Below are positions 38,575-49,635 of a stretch of 64,000 bases of DNA, piece by piece. Under the pieces are notes generated by a model that saw only the letters and a list, made by a program, of their open reading frames with translations, made no database searches and was not told the DNA's origin. Within the stretch, counting starts at the first letter, position 1; every line of letters starts with the position of its first letter. Source of the DNA: Adineta ricciae (Eukaryota; Rotifera; Eurotatoria; Adinetida; Adinetidae); the NCBI GenBank assembly GCA_905250025.1, contig CAJNOJ010000003.1, forward strand, positions 1,219,032 to 1,283,031. Direction: 5' to 3'. The position numbers were made by a program, and so were the translations under genes.

Positions 38575-39375
38575 ATGATCTATACGATTGAAAATGTTTA
38601 CATTCAACCTGTAAATCATAACATATTATTCAATACACTAACGCCACAACCATCTGTGATTTATTTATCGACACCTGTCACATCCTATACGTATTCACCG
38701 CCAATCCAAACGCAGTACATCTATCCGATTCATGCAGTAAGTCAACAAACGTCTGAAGTGAAGAAAGTTTCTCAAGAGTGTATACAAAAAGAACGAGCTA
38801 AAACTCCGGTTAAACGGCCTCCAACACCGTTGTCAGCTGACGAACAATTAAATTTAAATCTTTCACGTTATGGTTATCGACGACAATTAGTCAATGGAGA
38901 CGGAAATTGTTTTTTTACTGCTGTTGCTAGTCAATTAATAACATTCTACAATCAAGATCGATACTTCCGTACGGCTATTAAACAACGTTTAAATCTTCCG
39001 GAGAATTTGTTCACAAATACGACACAATTAGCTCGAACATTACGAAAATTAGCTTGTTTAGAATGGAAAATAAATGACACCAAGTATAAACCATATGTAA
39101 ATGATGTGAATTATTACGATGAAATACGAAAATTTCGTTCGGATAAGTTTTATTCATCGATTTTAGGTGATATTTTGCCATTGACAATGAGTAATTTGCT
39201 TGGAATTCCCATTAAAATCATTACTAATCTTAGTCAATGTCCATTGATTGATGTTTGTCCACAAGATGAACCGTTATTATCCATGAAATCGATACCGATA
39301 TTGACATTAGCGTATAATCAAGAAAATGATGGACACTACGATATTGCGATAGGCAAAAGAGACAAAGAATTTTGA
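38575..39375 (+). CDS. OTU-domain cysteine protease (deubiquitinase-like)
   Basis: A single-exon frame of 266 aa. The first 90 residues are Thr/Pro/Tyr-rich and probably disordered. The OTU domain starts at YGYRRQLVNGDGNCFF, with candidate catalytic Asp109 and Cys112. GDILPLTMSNLLGIPIKII follows in the middle, and the domain ends with GHYDIAI, where His254 completes the active site. OTU enzymes remove ubiquitin from proteins or chains. All three key residues are present, so activity is expected. The closest forms are the stand-alone OTU proteins common in invertebrates and some mobile elements. No transposon domain is seen around it, although a non-autonomous element lies 640 bp downstream. 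Confidence 0.85.
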   Translation: MIYTIENVYIQPVNHNILFNTLTPQPSVIYLSTPVTSYTYSPPIQTQYIYPIHAVSQQTSEVKKVSQECIQKERAKTPVKRPPTPLSADEQLNLNLSRYGYRRQLVNGDGNCFFTAVASQLITFYNQDRYFRTAIKQRLNLPENLFTNTTQLARTLRKLACLEWKINDTKYKPYVNDVNYYDEIRKFRSDKFYSSILGDILPLTMSNLLGIPIKIITNLSQCPLIDVCPQDEPLLSMKSIPILTLAYNQENDGHYDIAIGKRDKEF

Positions 39376-40005
39376 TTGAACACAAATTTTCGTGATTCAT
39401 TTCAATATATGTGAGATATGAATAAATCGATTAGCATTGAACTTAGCTATGACATGTACACTCTGTGAATACTTCACATCATTCCGTCGAACGAGAATCG
39501 GACAACAATATATCAAATTGATCTAATGAGCAATCGCAGCAACTTGTATATAGAAACGTCAAAATGCTTCATATATTTTTATTTCCATTGATGACGACCT
39601 ATAGAAGGTCTACGAAATTATTATTCTGTGTGTTCTTCGTACGAATCCGTCATGCTTTCTTTTCTGACCTTTTTCTCTCGCAACTCATACATCCTTTCCC
39701 TTTGCCATAGTACTTTTCACCACCATAACTTACAATTGTTTATCGAGCAACTAAATAAGTATTAAGTATAATTATACGATAAAAAAAACACATTTCTTGC
39801 GCAAGGTATGACGTCAATGAAGAAAAATGGAATCATACCAGCTATAATAGAGATGATTATATAACGTGTAAAGTGCAACGATTAGTAATGCGATGAGTTG
39901 TCAAAGGGATAGACTTGCGACATTTTTTTATACTGGGAAAAATTATGACGGATGAGATTGGTCGAACAACTCAAAGAAGTCATAATAGAGCAGACAGATT
40001 ACTTT
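39376..40005. other. Intergenic, no supported gene
   Basis: AT-rich 3' flank of the OTU gene up to the target-site duplication of the 611-bp element. Confidence 0.4.
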
Positions 40006-40014
40006 GATTCCGAA

Positions 40015-40625
40015 GGTATCGTCCTGTTTCCTCGACAGCCTCTTAATTGTACCGATTCATCGACAAAAAAATTTCCTACTTTATCGACACTTTAAATTTT
40101 CCTATTTCATCGACAAAATTTTTTTCCTATTTTATCGAAAAGTTATGAAATGAATAATTGCTCTTACAGACAAGAGAAGGTAGGAGCATTCAAAGGAATA
40201 TTATCTCCTATTAGAATCGTGGACATAAAATCTATCTTTTGGTGAACACAGTTGTCCTTAATGTCTAACATGAATCATGTGATATGTACTAGAAAATACG
40301 GACTATAGAATGTTCTAGAACGAACTTGTTTAACCATTGGCAAAAAACCGAGATAAATTGTTTTTCAATAGTTTATGTGTCGTATTTATTCTCTTTTTTT
40401 TTATTCATTTGTAGGCCTTATCTATTCTTGTATCAATTATTGTTTATTATCTGTCTATTTTCGTGTGAATTTTTCTCTCTTGCGCGCGCAATACCTGCAA
40501 TTGTGTGTTCTATTAGAATAGAGTTTAATCGAAAGGAATTTCGATAAAGTAAGAAAAAAATCCCGTCGATCAAATAGGAAAAATGACTAATTGGTCGAAT
40601 CGTTTCGATCAAACAGGACCAAACC
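40015..40625. mobile_element. Non-autonomous DNA transposon (MITE-like), 611 bp
   Basis: The element is flanked by the direct repeat GATTCCGAA at 40006-40014 and 40626-40634, a 9-bp target-site duplication. Its ends are imperfect inverted repeats: GGTATCGTCCTGTTTCCTCG at the left and, reading inward on the other strand, GGTTTGGTCCTGTTTGATCG at the right, 17 of 21 positions matching when one further base is included. A subterminal 14-mer TCCTNTTTNATCGA-like motif occurs four times in the left 130 bp and twice, inverted, at the right end. There is no transposase frame. A 9-bp duplication suggests Mutator-like elements; if the true duplication is 8 bp, hAT is possible. I know of no named family to match it to. 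Confidence 0.7.
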
Positions 40626-40951
40626 GATTCCGAAAAATCCTCTCTCACGATTCTTAAGCTTAAAGATGACAGGTCTGTAATTGTAATCAGAGACTCTTCT
40701 ATTTATAGATTATCATTTGATTATCGAGCGCTGTTTTCGCATTGATTAAAATTTCTACATGCATGCTAATCGAAAGTTTAGTTCCGATAAACACACAATA
40801 TAGGCCAACGTTCGATTTCAGTGAAAGATCACTATGATTGAGATATTTGCCAGGATCATATGTACGAGAAAGAGAAAAAAAAACGAGAAAGAATGAAAGT
40901 TTGTATATATACGAGGTCATGTAATCGGTGAATTGTTTTTAGAATCGAACG

Positions 40952-41224
40952 ATGGGCGCTGAATACAGTCAACAAGGAAAAAATGCTGTCGGCCGACATC
41001 TGATCTATGAAGCTTATGGTAGACGAACAAAGGGTCGATCTAGTGAGCGTTGTTGGAAATGTGGCGGTCATGGAAGACTTTATGTGCAGTCTGAATGCAA
41101 TAGATGCCGTTGTGGAGAACGAACAACCTGGTCGAATTATTCACCAAACTGTTCGTGTAATGGCTATGGTCGGCAAACATCAACGGAAATCTGTGATGAT
41201 TGTCACGGTCGTGGCTATCAATAA
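40952..41224 (+). CDS. Small CxxCxGxG cysteine-rich protein
   Basis: A 90-aa frame starting MGAEYSQQGKN. It carries CWKCGGHG, CNRCRCG, CSCNGYG and CDDCHGRG motifs, close to the CxxCxGxG zinc-binding repeats of the DnaJ central domain, but there is no J domain. The chain probably folds around two zinc ions. Gly2 would allow N-myristoylation. A TTTTTAG acceptor ends at 40942, nine bases before the ATG, which suggests a spliced 5'UTR leader. The first 35 residues lack cysteines. Many invertebrates have similar small proteins of unknown role. The regular cysteine spacing argues strongly that the frame is real. Confidence 0.75.
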   Translation: MGAEYSQQGKNAVGRHLIYEAYGRRTKGRSSERCWKCGGHGRLYVQSECNRCRCGERTTWSNYSPNCSCNGYGRQTSTEICDDCHGRGYQ

Positions 41225-41342
41225 GTAGAGTACGAAAAGAGAAAGAACACTAACATTTCATACATTTGTCTTCGATCATCTTTATTTTATTATCTAACTT
41301 AAGAGTAAAAAGAAGAGAAAATAAAATTTCAAATAAATACAA

Positions 41343-42767
41343 TTATTTGGCTTTCGATTCAGCTTTCGAGTCTTTGAGAATTGGTGGTGGTGGTGGAATG
41401 ATTTCAGCTGTTGGTGGAACTGAACCTTTTTCGGCTCTTGCCAAACTAGGAGATATTGATGTTCGGATAAGACGTTGTTTCGTGTGTGACGGCGGTGCTT
41501 GCTCTTTGTCTTTTTTTATGACACTTGGAGATTTCGATGCTCTTGGCACTTGCTGTTTTGTTTGGGCAGCAGGCAAGGGTGGAGGAGGAGGAGGAAGTGG
41601 TGGTGCGGGAGGAGGAACAGACGTTGGTACAGTTGGTGTTATTGAATCTTTTTCATTGGTGACCAGGCTCGGTGATTGTAATGATTTTTCTGATTGATGT
41701 TTCGACTGTAATGATGCTGTTGGTTCTTTAGATCGTTGTCGTTGATGATACGGGCAATGATGATGATGGTGGTGGTGGCTTGATCTACGCCTTTCATCCG
41801 ATCGACGCCGATGGCTTCGATGGCGATGACGGTGAGAGCCTTCATGCGGCGTTGGTGATTTTGTTCGACGGCGATGCGGATGTGGTGATCTATGACGGTG
41901 CGTTTTATTCGCATCAATTTGTTTTAATTTGAGAAAATTAGCTATGCCAGGGTGCTTTTCCAATTGTCGACGTGCTTCTTTCAGACGCGTGTAATTTTCT
42001 AATAATTTCGTATTAGCTTTAATCAAAGAGTTTGTTGTATTATAAACAATTAAATCAGCCAGTGATATGTGTGTGCCTAGATAGAATGGTCCACGACGAT
42101 CAAATATCGTATAAAGTTCTTCGAATTGTTTCAAATAATTCAGTGCGAAATCGGTTATCAATTCTTGTACTGATTGGTCTTGTGCAAGAGTAGACGTGTC
42201 ATTTTGTTCAAAGATCTTGTCTTGTAATTGCCGAGCGATTTCCGTGATAATATCAATAATAGCATGCTCATGTTTACCTGTTCCATATAAATGAAATTCT
42301 CGTGCTAAATAACGTATAATTGCATGCAAGTGAAAGATTCGAAATTGATTATTTACACGTAAAATAGGCAGTTCTTGAAAAGATATCTGCTCTTTTATTT
42401 TCATCCATTCATCTTCTTTCAAACGCTTGTCTTTATAAGGAACACCAACAAACGAAAATATTAATCGAATGATATCACTTTGCATGTTCGTACTTAAATC
42501 ATACAGTTTAAATGAATTGTTCGTTTCATTATTCTGTTGACTAACTGGTCGTTGATGATTGGCAAATGATTGATGTTGCTGCTGCTGTTGTTGTTGAGAC
42601 GGCGGTGATGTTGGTTGTGGTTCCGGTTTTGGTATTGGGTGTGGGAAGCGCGCATTGTAAAATTGTGGAACAGGTGGCGAAGTAATGCCATAATTGTTCG
42701 GTATTCCAGGAAAAGACGGAGGTCCGTATGTTCTTGGATAGAAATTGACGGCATTGTTCATGATCAT
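41343..42767 (-). CDS. GST-fold (sigma-like) protein with disordered N- and C-terminal extensions
   Basis: An uninterrupted minus-strand frame. The first ATG is at 42767 (MIMNNAV), giving 474 aa; a longer frame to 42800 would start at GTG and crosses a likely acceptor. Residues 1-85 are Pro/Gln-rich. Then comes a sigma-class GST fold: FKLYDLSTNMQSDIIRLIF, QELPILRVNNQ, HAIIRYLAREF and, in the C-terminal half, GPFYLGTHISLADLIVY and RQLEKHPGIANFL. Sigma GSTs use a Tyr near the end of strand 1 and a Gln-Ser pair before the AI-RYLA helix to hold glutathione. Here the Tyr position looks like Asp and the Ser position like His, so classical activity is doubtful. The last 190 residues are Arg/His/Ser-rich, then Pro-rich (poly-Pro near PPAPPLPPPPPPLP). 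Confidence 0.85.
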   Translation of the reverse strand: MIMNNAVNFYPRTYGPPSFPGIPNNYGITSPPVPQFYNARFPHPIPKPEPQPTSPPSQQQQQQQHQSFANHQRPVSQQNNETNNSFKLYDLSTNMQSDIIRLIFSFVGVPYKDKRLKEDEWMKIKEQISFQELPILRVNNQFRIFHLHAIIRYLAREFHLYGTGKHEHAIIDIITEIARQLQDKIFEQNDTSTLAQDQSVQELITDFALNYLKQFEELYTIFDRRGPFYLGTHISLADLIVYNTTNSLIKANTKLLENYTRLKEARRQLEKHPGIANFLKLKQIDANKTHRHRSPHPHRRRTKSPTPHEGSHRHRHRSHRRRSDERRRSSHHHHHHHCPYHQRQRSKEPTASLQSKHQSEKSLQSPSLVTNEKDSITPTVPTSVPPPAPPLPPPPPPLPAAQTKQQVPRASKSPSVIKKDKEQAPPSHTKQRLIRTSISPSLARAEKGSVPPTAEIIPPPPPILKDSKAESKAK

Positions 42768-43301
42768 CTTTCCAAATGTGAATGTGCCTACAAGTAACAC
42801 AGGAGCGTTGTAAATGCGTTCGGCTAGATCGATGATGTAAGAGTTTGCAAATGAAACGAATATATCAGAGCATCAATCAGTGAACCATCCCCATTTTTTT
42901 TCTATATGTGCTACACATTTGATAGGGACAATCATTAATAGATAGGTGATGATGAAGATGAATGACACGTACATATGTAGTATCTATGTACAAAATTTTC
43001 AATGATATCTGATTGATCACAACGAGAAAGTGAAAAAAAAGACTATATCAATGATCATAATGCATATCTTTTATATTGATCAGTTCGCATTTATAGATCT
43101 ATCATCAACCTGTGACTTTCGGAGGTGAGCATCATTAACAAGACAATTCGAATTCATGCGGGCAATATTCATTTGTGATTTTGTCACGAATAAAAAAAGA
43201 GTTTGACTTTATTATATCGTCAATCTTGTTTCTAAGATTTACAAAAAATTGGTAGAAAAAATACAGACCTACACGGTATCAGATAAAAATTTGAACTCGA
43301 T
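42768..43301. other. Intergenic, no supported gene
   Basis: Contains the probable 5'UTR of the GST-like gene (splice acceptor at 42788-42789 on the minus strand) and the 3'UTR of DDB1. Confidence 0.45.
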
Positions 43302-46300
43302 TCAATGTATTCGCGAGAGTTCTTCGACGATTTTGACTAGTTCTTCAACGGATACGTTTGATTGGTTGTCATTCTAGAAAGGAAGGCAAATTAACAATGA
43401 CCCTTCGACCGAAATGATAGAGATACATACAGGTAGATGTTCTAACAGTTCAGTTTGAACTGCCTTTGGTAAGTCCAGGTACAACTGAATTAGATCGCCA
43501 TCAATGAAACCTGACGATATAGTCGATTGTTTATCAGATCTCATTGAACGCCATGTACTATGTTCAATTTGACCTACACTTGGTATGTGTTGAGCAAGGC
43601 TCTTTTCTAATGATGTAAGAAGTCGATATAATGAGTGTGGCAATTGTACGACGAGACCAATGTAACCGGATGTCGCACCCATCAACGAGCATGTTGCAAG
43701 GGAAATTATCGATTCTGATGTCTGTTGTGTCACGAGATGGCCTAGATAAAATCAAGAGTGATCATTAGCAAATGATCTCTCGAATAATATGAAAAAATCT
43801 CGTGAATTAGCTACACCTACCATGTCGAAATATATTGATTTGTTCTGCTAGATGATACTGTCCAAGTCGAGTTAGTGGATTTCTATCTAATTCCTTTGTT
43901 GATTCATTGTTTTTGTGATAGCACAATAAGTTTCCATAAGTTTCTGTACAAACAAATGTGTCGTCATCGATAAACTGGCACGCGGTGGTCAGTTGCGGTG
44001 AAGCATTAGTGGCAATCTAAACATGTAACGATAGAACGGAAATATATACGAAATGTTTTACTTCTTCAAATGTATGTCCCGAAGGGTTGTATCGAAGAAC
44101 GGTTATTGAATATATTTCATCGCTGAATAGAATAAAATCATCTTTGACTTTTACTTCTGAACATTTGAAACGACCGACGTAAGGTTTTGATAATTGAATA
44201 AATTCAGATTGTTGTGGAGAATATTCAAATAGTTGAATCTAAATATTTGACACGGAGATAATATTTTTTACTAGAAAGACGAAATTTCTTACAGAATTGC
44301 CGATAGCAACAAGTAATTTGCCTTGAAATGGTAAGATTTGATGTGGAGCATTGTTCAATTCTTTTTCAGTCAATATTGTTAATTGATTGCTTCTGTAACT
44401 GAACAGAATCAATCGACCAATTGGTTGTCTATCATTATCATATTCGAATACGATTGTTGTGCCAACTGCAATGTAAGAGCTCGTCGAATCATCAACGAAA
44501 TTCATTGTGCATATACTAATTGCTTCTTCACCACACAAGAGCTTTACAGAAATACGAGCTACAAGTAAACATCACTGAGTAGAATCCATCTCGTTACGAA
44601 AAGCTAGAAAATAACAAAAAGCAAAATGAGAAAGAAAGTACCTTCGTGCGTTTGTTGATCTAAAATAACGATTGAACTTGAATTATCACTCTCATTTCGT
44701 TCCGCTGCCATATCTTTAATTGCTTTTATTTTAGTTGTACAGTCAATTTTCTGATGAGCTTGTTTACTAACGGGTAAAACACCATCTGCTAGACATTCAT
44801 GTCTTGATTGAGTTAAAACCGCATAGACCTTTTCTTTGTCTACGAATGTAATGCGTCGTACGGATTCGCCTAACCTCAGTGTACGTTTATGTAACTTTTG
44901 TATATCATCGATACGACCAAGTATAACACCAGTATCAGTGACTAAGATTAAACTTGCTCCGTAGTATTCCGAATTAAACGAGCACATACAAACAATTTCG
45001 CGTAGGTTAACAGATGAGAAAGTAAGCTTGTCGTTTACTGTCGAGATCACTGACGGATGATCACTGCAAGCAAATAATACAGCATCAGATGACTGACTTG
45101 ATGCTGAAGATGAAGCTGGTTGCTGACAGATAGTTAGTGTTGTTGGCTTTGTACCGAGAGAAACCTTTTTACGATCGTATAATAAACCCTGTTCACGATC
45201 TAGGGAGTAGTATATAATCGGACCGTCAGCTAAGGAAATGAACACATAAGGCCGGGAGTCAAACGTTATCATGATGACAGATCGCGGTAATGTGTCTAAC
45301 AAAATATTTGAATTGTAGTTCGAACGCAAGAATGATTCATCTTACCGGATACTAATGATTCTCTATGAAGAACATCTAGTGTTGGTAATCGACATATCCA
45401 AATAGATATTTGAGTCCAAAGACCAACTGCACAGAGATCAGTTCGTTCTTCCTGAACATTCAATGGTGCTACATCCAAACAAGCAACATTATACGGCAAC
45501 TGACATTGACTGTAAGAAACAATTGATTATAACCTTTAGCTTTTATTAAATATTTCGCCATTACCTAATTTGTTTCAAACTGTTCGGTCCAATTTCAAAA
45601 TAAAACAATTGATTTCCACAAGCGCATACACATTGTGTTGTATTTGCAGATGCAACTGTTATTTCATTACTTTCGCTTTTCCACTCTGTTAACAGATCTT
45701 GCCCGTGATTGCCAATCAAACGAATCGAATGAGTTGTTATCTTGAAAATCAAGGAAGAGCGGCATACGTTGTTATTTGAAGTTATAGATCTTACTTGTAA
45801 ATACTGATTCGACGCTCCGTTCGCGCAAAATAATGTTTGGTGTTGGAGATCAAATGCAGCTAATTCTACTTCTTCAATTTCCTCATTTTGTAAATAAAAC
45901 AATCTATATTCGAGAAACTGATAACATATAATCGAGACTTTATTCACCCTCACCTTGTCTGATCAAAGAATGCCACCACTAGATGAGTGTCATATTGATT
46001 ATTTAGTCTCAATGGCCATATACCTTCAAAGGCAAAGAAGATCTGATTGATCGCTGTTCAAGAAAGTAATATGCAAACCTTTTATATTTGGTAAATCGAT
46101 AACAGCATGCTCGTGAATGCCGATGCCTGTTCGAATAAAACGTAAGGTTGCATCTTTTCCATAACCAGAGCATGTGACTAGCTAAAATGAATGTCGCAGA
46201 TAAATTGTTGAACAAAAATTGACTTGTTCATTCCTACCTGCCGATTTTGTCGATCGAAATCAACAAAACACATGTCGAGAATAGGTCCAACGTTTGTATA

Positions 46301-47827
46301 CGATTCGAGGATTTCGAAATAATTACCTCCTTGTTGTTGTTGTTGTTCAGAAAGAAGCTAAATCAATGCACAGGTTTACGCTCCATTTTAATAAAGAAGA
46401 AGTTGTTTTACTCGAATTAATTGACTGTCACCGAAATGCGAACCAATGAAAACAACACTGTTATCCAGGTAAGTCAGATTCCGACTGATGGAAACTTGAC
46501 CAAGAAGATTTAACTGAAAATAGAATGATAGTTCATAGATGAAAAACTCCAGGTTATTTCATTTACTTTCATATCATAAGTTTTTAACGAATTCTCGTAT
46601 TCAAGAATTAATAAGTAGAGCTTCCCACAATCATCAGTTAATAGATATCGATAATTGTCGTCGATAGAACAGTATCCAATGATCGATGTTGTTTCCTATA
46701 AATTGACTTCAGTTCTCATCTTTGAATTTAAAACTAAAGCCATTACTTGTAATAAGGATGATTTCAATCCTACTTTTGGTTCATTTTGTCTGTGTATTTC
46801 AATAGAATTTCGACCGATGACAAGACAGGTGAAACTATTGTGTGTGACTAAATAAATATGATTAGAGAAAAAGAAAGAATAGTTGATTTTATGAGCTTAC
46901 TCGGGATGAGAAATGATGCTTTCGATAGTGTTAACTTTTTGGTCCAGGCAAGTCTTTTTATTTCACGTTCTTTCAATTCGATTTCATATGTTTGTAAATA
47001 ATATTCTTCTGGTTGATTCCCGTTTAAAAAATAGTACTCTGATTTGGTCTAGTCGATACGAAAAATGACTTTCGATGACAAGAATATCAAAATGCGATCC
47101 TACTGAATGCAAAACGAGAAATGTTGGTCGCGGAGAATCAATTAAAAATTGAATATCAACAATATTCTGTTCGTCGATTCTAAATCAAACCAGTCCGATG
47201 ACAATTTATTCACTGACACATCCACATACCTAATATTACAAGATTCAAACGTTCTCGATGACGACTCATTGAAAGCAAGATCTTTGACGAAGATAACTTT
47301 GATCACACCTTCAGTCGTTCGACATAGAATCAGGCCATGTTTCGTGTCAATTGTACATGATGGTGCTTGAGTTGACTCTTTGCCTGTATCCTGAAGCAAC
47401 GTGGATATGAACACATCTTTTCAAGTTTGCCATCGATATCTCACCTCCAACAAACCATGATATTTTGTTATTATGTCGAATGGTTCGTGATCGGTCTTTT
47501 GACAATCTAATATCATTCCATGACATTTCTCCGTGACAATAAACAGCACATCTTTGTTCATATTCTATTCAAATGAGATGATTATTTTGCAATAAATCAT
47601 AAAGATTTTCTTACGGATAATCGAAAACATTTCAAAATGATAATTTTTCCATAGATGGACACATCTTTGACTAATTTTAAACCTTCGGAGTCAATGATAT
47701 AGATTTCAAAATGTGTATTTTTAGCAATAATTAAGTTCAATTGTGTGGAGGATGTAAAATAACCTGTCGCCAGTGCTGTTACTTCAGTCGGCTTTTGTAC
47801 TGTTACGACATAATTCGATGGATTCAT
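43302..47827 (-). CDS. DDB1: DNA damage-binding protein 1, 20 exons
   Basis: Minus-strand exons: 47615-47827, 47445-47564, 47230-47390, 47104-47179, 46901-47048, 46747-46847, 46567-46695, 46412-46513, 46238-46357, 46079-46181, 45954-46023, 45795-45903, 45565-45740, 45346-45509, 44642-45295, 44293-44558, 44062-44238, 43821-44016, 43431-43741 and 43302-43373. Total 1155 aa against 1140 in human. It starts [16 protein letters not shown] and ends [15 protein letters not shown]. Between them are [31 protein letters not shown], and [15 protein letters not shown] in the C-terminal part. The three beta-propellers of the family are covered. DDB1 is the adaptor of Cullin 4 ubiquitin ligases in DNA repair, replication licensing and transcription control. 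The long exon at 44642-45295 includes a divergent Ser-rich loop. The 5' end faces RSPH14. Confidence 0.95.
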
Positions 47828-48054
47828 CTTTGAAATCAAGATACACTGTAATCTCTCAATTCTTTCCAAGAAACAAGACAAAAATACATGACATTCTCTT
47901 CTGATTGGTATTCTCACGTCAGCCAATGATGATTAGTGGTGAGATGCCACTAATGTTAGTCATGTTGCTTGGGAACGCATAAAAAGGCATCAGTTACAAT
48001 GGTCTATAATACAATTTAGTTTTTTCTTTCGATCAATATTTGAAGAAAAATAAC
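47828..48054. promoter_or_regulatory. Divergent promoter region of DDB1 and RSPH14
   Basis: Only 227 bp separate the two start codons on opposite strands, so both promoters must lie here or overlap the first exons. A TTTAG acceptor-like site about 35 bases before the RSPH14 ATG may receive a spliced leader. No specific promoter element was assigned. Confidence 0.6.
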
Positions 48055-49635
48055 ATGGCATCAAGCACGATACCAACGCACTATCCTCAGTTGGTCGATC
48101 CAACACGAACACCACTTGCATTTCTGAATCGAGCTGTTCCACGTTTGGTAAATGATGAAGAGATCTTTGATGTCGTAGTTCTGTTGTCAAGTGATTTCAA
48201 TTCGTTGATGAGAGCTCTTTACTTTTGAACAATATACTAGTGCCTTGTTTTGTAGAATCGAGAACTCAAAAGTGAAGATCTCCTATTACGTCAACGTGCC
48301 GTGCGATCATTGTGCGACTATCTTCATGATCCCGAACATATATTACCATGCATCGAAGAAGGTTACATCGATATTTATACTAATTTATTCATTTTAGTCT
48401 GATTATTTGTATAGATATTCCAGCAACTCTACTAGCTCTATTAAAAGACAATGATCAATTCTGTCGGTTAAAATCTGCTGAATGCTACTATGTCATTGCA
48501 AGTAATTATGTGTAGAATATAGAAAACGACCTTTTTCAATACGAATGTATTCTTAGGTCATGCTATCGGTCGTCAAGCGATGCTCTCTTGTAATGTAATT
48601 CCACGTCTAGCTGCTCTATTCAACGACAAAGAAGCTTCAGTAAGACGAAACGCCCACAAAGCTGTCTCCATGTACAGCGAAGCACCACCCGGTACGAGAA
48701 GCCATAAAATTTCATAGAAATTGCTAGAAGAAAAGACCTTATTGATGATTCCAGGCGCGCAAAATTTAGTTGAACTTCGACTCGTCGATACCCTCCTGAA
48801 GAAATTAGTTATTGAGCTTGATGAAATCAAAGTATGCGTCTCATTGTTGACAAAATCTCGAGTTTTAGTTTTTTACATCTTCCTAGGAATTAATTTTAAA
48901 CACAATTCATTTTTGTCTAATGTATGATGTCGAACAAGCGTTAGCATCGGACGCGATGACGACATTAACATCATTACTTCAACATTCATCCGATAAAATC
49001 AAAACACTCGCTGCCCTTACAATATTTCATTTGAGGTTTGTTGAAGAATCCGATTGAAATCTCAGTTAAATTGAATGTTAATTGATTTTAGTGTTTCGCT
49101 GAAAGGCAAAGAACGCGCGGTTGAAATTGGAACAGTCGATCGTTTAGTTGCATTACTCGATTCGAACGACGACTCATTAAAAAGTAAAACTGCACTGGCT
49201 CTTTCCGTGTATGTTATTCTAATTGATATTCTTGAAAATGTTATTAAATGATATGTATCCTCATCCTAGAATTTGTATCATAACACCAGGAAAATACTGT
49301 ACAATAAAAGCTGGTGCAATACCAAAACTCTTAGCGTTACTCAAGACAGATTCAACAGAATTAATTGTCAATGCACTTAAAGTATAATTCAATTTTTTTT
49401 TCAATACAATCTCGTTGAGATAATTCATCTAGGCTATAACATGCGTTGCCGAAGCACCAGAGGGAAGAAAACAATTCCTCGAATCCGTTGATCTGGTAAA
49501 AAGCGAATTGTTTACCGATTTGTTTTTGATTATGACTGTTAAAATATTTAGATTGATCAGTATGTTGAACATCGACTACCGAATATCGCAAAACATGCCC
49601 AAATCGCTGCGAAAGTTATCAAGTGGAAACCATGA
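48055..49635 (+). CDS. RSPH14: Radial spoke head 14 homologue, 10 exons
   Basis: Exons: 48055-48147, 48256-48361, 48415-48501, 48557-48691, 48755-48831, 48887-49035, 49092-49208, 49270-49381, 49433-49495 and 49552-49635. All junctions keep frame, giving 340 aa (human 348). Family segments include AVPRLNRELKSEDLLLRQRA, SLCDYLHDPEHI, ASHAIGRQAML, APPGAQNLVE, GKYCTIKAGAIPKLLALL and TCVAEAPEGRKQF, ending KVIKWKP. The protein is an armadillo-repeat solenoid. RSPH14 (RTDR1) belongs to the ciliary radial spoke, which controls dynein in motile axonemes. The first intron uses the donor after CGTTTG at 48147; reading through gives a non-homologous tail. Confidence 0.93.

Noticed and set aside
45741-45794. 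Coding insert in DDB1 (18 extra residues)
   Set aside because: The segment is in frame but has GTAAGA...TTTCAAG ends and is absent from the family; it is an intron.
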